This document shows, one piece after another, positions 60,439-64,000 of a DNA stretch of 64,000 nt. Both the position numbers and the translations under genes were made by a program. Position 1 is the first letter of the stretch; each line of letters opens with the position of its first letter. Origin of the DNA: Leisingera sp. ANG-M1 (GTDB lineage Bacteria; Pseudomonadota; Alphaproteobacteria; Rhodobacterales; Rhodobacteraceae); assembly GCF_000813745.1 (NCBI RefSeq), contig NZ_JWLC01000006.1:248001-312000 (forward strand), read 5' to 3'. Under the pieces are notes generated by a model. It ran no database searches, was not told the DNA's origin, and was given only the letters and a program-made list of their open reading frames with translations.

Positions 60439-61320
60439 TCAGGAGTTTTGGAAATCATTCATGGCCGCGCGGAAGCGCGCGAGGTTTTCGGCGGTGTAGG
60501 CCGCGTAATCGAAGTCGATGTCCGAGGTGATCTCGGAAACCATGCTCCACATGGTTTCCCGCAGCAGCGAAGCGCATTTCATCGCGCTGTAGCGATGGCA
60601 CAGGCCGGCCGTGACCGGGGCCTCGAAGTAGGTTTCAAGCATCCAGTCTTCCTGCTGCGGCGACAGGCCGTTGTTGGACGCCAGGCCGCCCAGGTCGAAC
60701 AGCGGGCTGTTGTAACCGGCGTAGTCGAAATCGATCAGCCAGAGCCGGCGGCCGTCATCCAGGAAGTTGCCGCACAACAGGTCGTTGTGGCCGAACACCA
60801 TGTCATAGGGCCCCGCCTCCCGCTCCAGCCGGTTGCCGGTTTCAACCAGTTCCGGGATCAGCGGCAGATGGGCGCTGCCCAGCTCGGTCAGCGTGGCGGC
60901 ATAGTCGCGGATCACATGGAACACCCAGAACACCAGGGACGGGCCGCGCAGGTGGCCGGGCACATCACGGTGGCAGGATTTCACAAGCTCCAGCACCCGG
61001 GGCAGCATCTCCGGGCGGCGCACATCCGCTTCGCTCAGGGTGCGGCTTTCAATAAACTCCAGCACGGTCAGGCCGCCCGAAGCATGCACCACCGCGGGTG
61101 ACAGGCCTGCAGCATGGGCAGCCCGGCTGGCGGCCAGTTCGTTGAACCGCATCACCTGGTGCAGCGGGATGTCGTCGCCCACCCGCACGACAAATTTTCC
61201 GGCCTGGTCCTCGACAAGAAAGTTCACGTTGGTGATGCCGCCATCCAGCGGTCGGGCCTCGATGGCGCCCTGCCAGAGGGGCAGCGACCGGATGCGGTCC
61301 AGTATTTCGGCTCGGTTCAT
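60439..61320 (-). CDS. choline-kinase-like phosphotransferase
   Basis: 293 residues of the APH/ChoK kinase family. FVVRVGDDIPLHQ holds the ATP-site Lys position region, FGHNDLLCGNFLDDG is the catalytic Brenner motif (HNDLxxxN) and LWLIDFDYAGYNSPLFDLGG the metal-binding DFD/Y motif. Relatives phosphorylate choline, ethanolamine, thiamine or aminoglycosides. The ATG at 61320 has GGAG eight bases before it and is preferred to a TTG six bases earlier. It is packed between the permease (two bases) and the flavoprotein (eight bases), so it acts on the transported compound or its product. Confidence 0.87.
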   Translation of the reverse strand: MNRAEILDRIRSLPLWQGAIEARPLDGGITNVNFLVEDQAGKFVVRVGDDIPLHQVMRFNELAASRAAHAAGLSPAVVHASGGLTVLEFIESRTLSEADVRRPEMLPRVLELVKSCHRDVPGHLRGPSLVFWVFHVIRDYAATLTELGSAHLPLIPELVETGNRLEREAGPYDMVFGHNDLLCGNFLDDGRRLWLIDFDYAGYNSPLFDLGGLASNNGLSPQQEDWMLETYFEAPVTAGLCHRYSAMKCASLLRETMWSMVSEITSDIDFDYAAYTAENLARFRAAMNDFQNS

Positions 61321-61322
61321 GT

Positions 61323-63317
61323 TCAACTCTCCAGTCCAAAACGGGCGCGCGCGCCGCGTGCGCCGGCGTTGACCAGCCGGTCAGCGATGATTGCGATGAA
61401 GGCGATCGCCAGCCCTGCCGCCAGACCGCGGCCGGTGTCGGCTTTGGTCAGGGCAATATAGACTTCCTGACCCAGGTCGCGGGTGCCGACCAAAGCCGTG
61501 ATCACGAGCATGGACAGGGCCAGCATGATGGTCTGGTTGATGCCCAGAAGGATCTCCGGCAGCGCCATCGGCAGGCGGATGTGGCGCAGCAGCTGCGTCC
61601 GGGTGCACCCTGAAACCAGCCCCGCTTCGATCAACTCGTTGCTGACGCTGCGCACGCCGTGGGCGGCGTAGCGCACTGCCGGGGCCAGCGCGTAGAGCAC
61701 AATGGCGATCAAGGCGGTGAAATCGCCCACACGGAACAGCATAACCACAGGGATGAGATAGACAAAGCTCGGCAATGTCTGCAGCGTGTCGATCAGCAGG
61801 TTGATGGCGGCGCCCGCCCTGGAGTTGAGCGCTGCCAGAACCCCCAGAGGCACGCCGATCAAAGTGGCCAGGATGACCGAGGCGCCGCAGAGGTAAACCG
61901 TGACCATCGCCTTGGCCCACAGGCCGGACACCGCGATCAGCGCCGACATGACGCCGCAGAGCAGAGCCAGCCGCCAGCCGCCCGCGTGCCAGCCCAGAAG
62001 GGTCAGCATCGCAATTGCCCAAGGCCAGGGAATGCCTAGCAGCACCTTCTTGATCGGCAGCATGAACCAGCTCAGGAAGAAGACTTTGACCGCCTCGAAA
62101 TAGTCGAAGTAATTCACATTCAGATACTGGACGGTATCGCTCCAGAAGGCGCCGGTGGTGATCGTCTGGCTTTCGGGATAATCCAGCAGCAGCGGCGAGA
62201 AGCGGCCAAGCAGCCATGTTACAGCCAGCAGGGCGGCAATCAGGACCGTGCGTTTGTGCCGGGCTGCCCAGGAGCGCGGCGCCTGGCGGCGCACCTGCCC
62301 CATCCGTTCGGCAAACGCCTGGCTGAGCCGGTCGACGGCAATCGCCAGCACCACAATGGCGATGCCTGCTTCAAATCCCGCGCCGATGTCCAGCCGCCGC
62401 AGCGCTGCCAGCACGTCGAACCCCAGGCCGCCGGCGCCGATCATCGAGGCGATGATCACCATGTTCAGTGTCAGCATGATCACCTGGTTCACGCCGACCA
62501 TCAGGCTGTGGCTCGCCGAAGGTACCAGCACCCGCCACATCAGCTGCCGCCGGGTGGTGCCCGCCATGCGCCCGAAATCGAGGATCTCCGGGTCAACCGC
62601 CTTGAGCGCCATAATCGTGATCCGGACCATCGGCGGCGTCGCGTAGATGATGGTGGCCACCAGCGCCGAGACCGGGCCGAAGCCGAACATGAACAGGATC
62701 GGCACCAGATAGGCAAAGATCGGAATTGTCTGCATCAGGTCGAGGATGGGGGAGACCAGCCGCTCGAACAGCGGATGGCGGTAAGCCAGCACGCCCAGCA
62801 GCAGTCCCCCGCCCGCCCCGATGGGCACTGCAATAAGCACGGATGCCAGTGTCACCATAGCGCTGTCCCATTGGCCGAACACCGCGAGGTAGGCAAAGCA
62901 AGCACCCACCAGGGCCGCCAGCCCCCAGTCCCGGCAGTAGTGCCCCAGGGCAATCACCGCAGCAGTCACAGCGATCCAGCTTGCCGCCGGCAGAAGAACC
63001 TGCGCCGCGCTCCCCTGGCCGCTGACAAAACCGGTGGCCAGCAGGGCCAGCATCAGGTCATAGGGCTGCTCAATCAGCCAGGCGACGGCCCGGGTGACGC
63101 CGGTAAAGGAGACGGCGCCTATTGCAGCGTCCTCGATCAGCCAGCCCATGGCTGCCGAAATCCAGGTCTTAAAAGGGATAACCCAGGCCGAGGGAAACTT
63201 CACAAGCCAGCGGGCATCCATCGCCTTGGCAAGGTCGCGCCCGAAGTAGCCAAGCGCGATGGTCAGAAGCACCAGGGCCAGGACCGTCAGCTGACGGCTG
63301 CTGAGACTGCGCGTCAT
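61323..63317 (-). CDS. fused double permease of a ProU-type ABC importer
   Basis: 664 residues with two BPD_transp_1 permease domains in one chain (about 140-340 and 440-650). The EAA-like loops are MAGTTRRQLMWRVLVPSASH and VSGCTRTQLLRHIRLPMALP, each about 60 residues before the end of its domain. Each half resembles ProW/OpuAB, which import glycine betaine, proline betaine or choline. Fusion of both permeases is less common than separate ones. Its start overlaps the ATPase stop by four bases. The substrate-binding protein is not in the window. Confidence 0.9.
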   Translation of the reverse strand: MTRSLSSRQLTVLALVLLTIALGYFGRDLAKAMDARWLVKFPSAWVIPFKTWISAAMGWLIEDAAIGAVSFTGVTRAVAWLIEQPYDLMLALLATGFVSGQGSAAQVLLPAASWIAVTAAVIALGHYCRDWGLAALVGACFAYLAVFGQWDSAMVTLASVLIAVPIGAGGGLLLGVLAYRHPLFERLVSPILDLMQTIPIFAYLVPILFMFGFGPVSALVATIIYATPPMVRITIMALKAVDPEILDFGRMAGTTRRQLMWRVLVPSASHSLMVGVNQVIMLTLNMVIIASMIGAGGLGFDVLAALRRLDIGAGFEAGIAIVVLAIAVDRLSQAFAERMGQVRRQAPRSWAARHKRTVLIAALLAVTWLLGRFSPLLLDYPESQTITTGAFWSDTVQYLNVNYFDYFEAVKVFFLSWFMLPIKKVLLGIPWPWAIAMLTLLGWHAGGWRLALLCGVMSALIAVSGLWAKAMVTVYLCGASVILATLIGVPLGVLAALNSRAGAAINLLIDTLQTLPSFVYLIPVVMLFRVGDFTALIAIVLYALAPAVRYAAHGVRSVSNELIEAGLVSGCTRTQLLRHIRLPMALPEILLGINQTIMLALSMLVITALVGTRDLGQEVYIALTKADTGRGLAAGLAIAFIAIIADRLVNAGARGARARFGLES

Positions 63318-64000
63318 GCCGGCTCTCCCCCGCCGAACAGCACATGCGCCACGGCCTTGCGGTCGATGGCGCCGATGATGTCGCCGGCGTCGTTTGCGAC
63401 GGCCAGCGGCGCCTCTGCCGAAATGATCCGCTCCGCCACTTCGGAAACACGCATGGACTGCAGGATCGGCTCGCCCTCCCCCGCGGCCCCCGCTGTCATA
63501 ACGCCGCCAACCGTCAGAACCTTGGAGCGCGGGATATGGCGGGTGAATTCGGCCACGTAATCAGTTGCGGGGTTCATCAAAAGCTCTTCCGGCGTTGCCA
63601 CCTGAATGACTTCACCATCCTTCATGATGGCAATCCGGTCGGCGAGCCGCACAGCTTCCTCGAAATCGTGGGTGATGAAGACAATTGTCTTATGCAGGCG
63701 CGCCTGCAGACGCAGGAATTCATCCTGCATTTCGCGCCGGATCAGCGGATCCAGCGCCGAAAACGGCTCATCCAGAAACCACAGGTCCGGTTCGGTGACC
63801 AGGGAGCGGGCGATGCCGACACGCTGCTGCTGGCCGCCGGAGAGCTCCCGGGGGTAGTAGTCTTCGCGGCCCTTAAGGCCGACCAGCTCGACCACATCGC
63901 GCGCCTTTGCCTCGGCTGCGGCTTTCGGTGCGGCCTGGATGGTCAGCGGGAACATCACGTTCTGCAGCACGGTCAGATGCGGCAGCAGCGCAAAATGCTG
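63314..64000 (-). CDS. ProU-type ABC transporter ATPase with CBS domain (5' end outside window)
   Basis: 228 codons of the C-terminal part; the frame stays open to the window edge (QHFALLPHLT just before the Q-loop region continues). ABC signature LSGGQQQRVGIARSL, Walker B LWFLDEPFSALDP and H-loop VFITHDFEEAVRLADR are present. The last 60 residues (ILQSMRVSEVAERIISAEAP onward) form a CBS-like domain, as in ProV/OpuAA, which sense ionic strength. Walker A lies outside. With the fused permease it drives import of a quaternary amine. Confidence 0.92.
   Translation of the reverse strand, partial: QHFALLPHLTVLQNVMFPLTIQAAPKAAAEAKARDVVELVGLKGREDYYPRELSGGQQQRVGIARSLVTEPDLWFLDEPFSALDPLIRREMQDEFLRLQARLHKTIVFITHDFEEAVRLADRIAIMKDGEVIQVATPEELLMNPATDYVAEFTRHIPRSKVLTVGGVMTAGAAGEGEPILQSMRVSEVAERIISAEAPLAVANDAGDIIGAIDRKAVAHVLFGGGEPA

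Noticed and set aside
59189-60499. 436-codon plus-strand frame opposite the second flavoprotein
   Set aside because: Antisense shadow; the true gene is clear on the minus strand.

Overview
The window is high-GC, densely coding DNA from an alphaproteobacterium, most likely a marine Rhodobacteraceae (Roseobacter group) member. This rests on gene content: a malyl-CoA lyase of the ethylmalonyl-CoA pathway, a non-pyrrolysine MttB-like methyltransferase, two dimethylglycine/sarcosine-dehydrogenase-like flavoproteins, a DgcN/DgcA D-glutamate pair, a DUF1244 protein and a TIGR02300 protein. I could not run a taxonomic search. About 65 protein genes (two cut by the window edges) and one tRNA-Ala(GGC) were found. 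There is no rRNA, CRISPR array, insertion sequence or intact prophage.

Layout. 1-4.7 kb: end of an MscS channel, an overlapping GNAT/YtoQ/phosphoribosyltransferase operon, and a methyltransferase divergent from a LysR regulator. 4.8-19.6 kb: pheT and pheS lie on the same strand but are 11.3 kb apart. Between them are a four-gene amine/betaine catabolic operon (DMGDH-like flavoprotein, MttB-like methyltransferase, Ldh2-family reductase, DadA-like dehydrogenase) with a divergent LysR gene, an amidotransferase, a secreted esterase, a DUF2652 protein and an AT-richer DUF2513 gene. 19.7-29.5 kb: mostly small accessory genes, including a GlxA-type regulator, isochorismatase, GST, NUDIX, LysR/PACE efflux pair, DUF1326, a lipoprotein, an AraC/PPOX pair and an RTX repeat protein. 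29.6-35 kb: rplT-rpmI, pyk and small conserved genes. 35-43 kb: CaiB-type CoA-transferase, a beta-barrel-like protein, a D-amino-acid operon (dgcN, dgcA, D-amino-acid transaminase) with an MFS gene, and mcl1. 43-54 kb: racemase-like protein, two Lrp regulators, LysE exporter, accA, zinc alcohol dehydrogenase, GntR regulator, class III cyclase, YgjP-type peptidase. 54-58 kb: tRNA-Ala and a compact curli operon (curlin subunit, csgF, csgG). 58-64 kb: a ProU-type ABC importer (ATPase and fused double permease) in one overlapping operon with a choline-kinase-like phosphotransferase and a second DMGDH-like flavoprotein.

Together these suggest a bacterium living on methylated amines, betaines and D-amino acids and able to build amyloid surface fibres. 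One cluster imports and oxidises an N-methylated compound. The other demethylates a betaine and may correct a D-configured product through the DadA/Ldh2 pair.

The most unusual signal is not a gene. A structured element of about 130 bp lies immediately 3' of genes, in the same sense orientation each time. Three clear copies (35219-35349, 48686-48812, 50519-50648) share an outer stem and conserved TTGGGC/GCCCAA boxes, while their inner hairpin arms differ completely in sequence yet stay perfectly complementary. Two degenerate copies lie at 1320-1432 and 545-617. I cannot assign it to a known RNA or repeat family.
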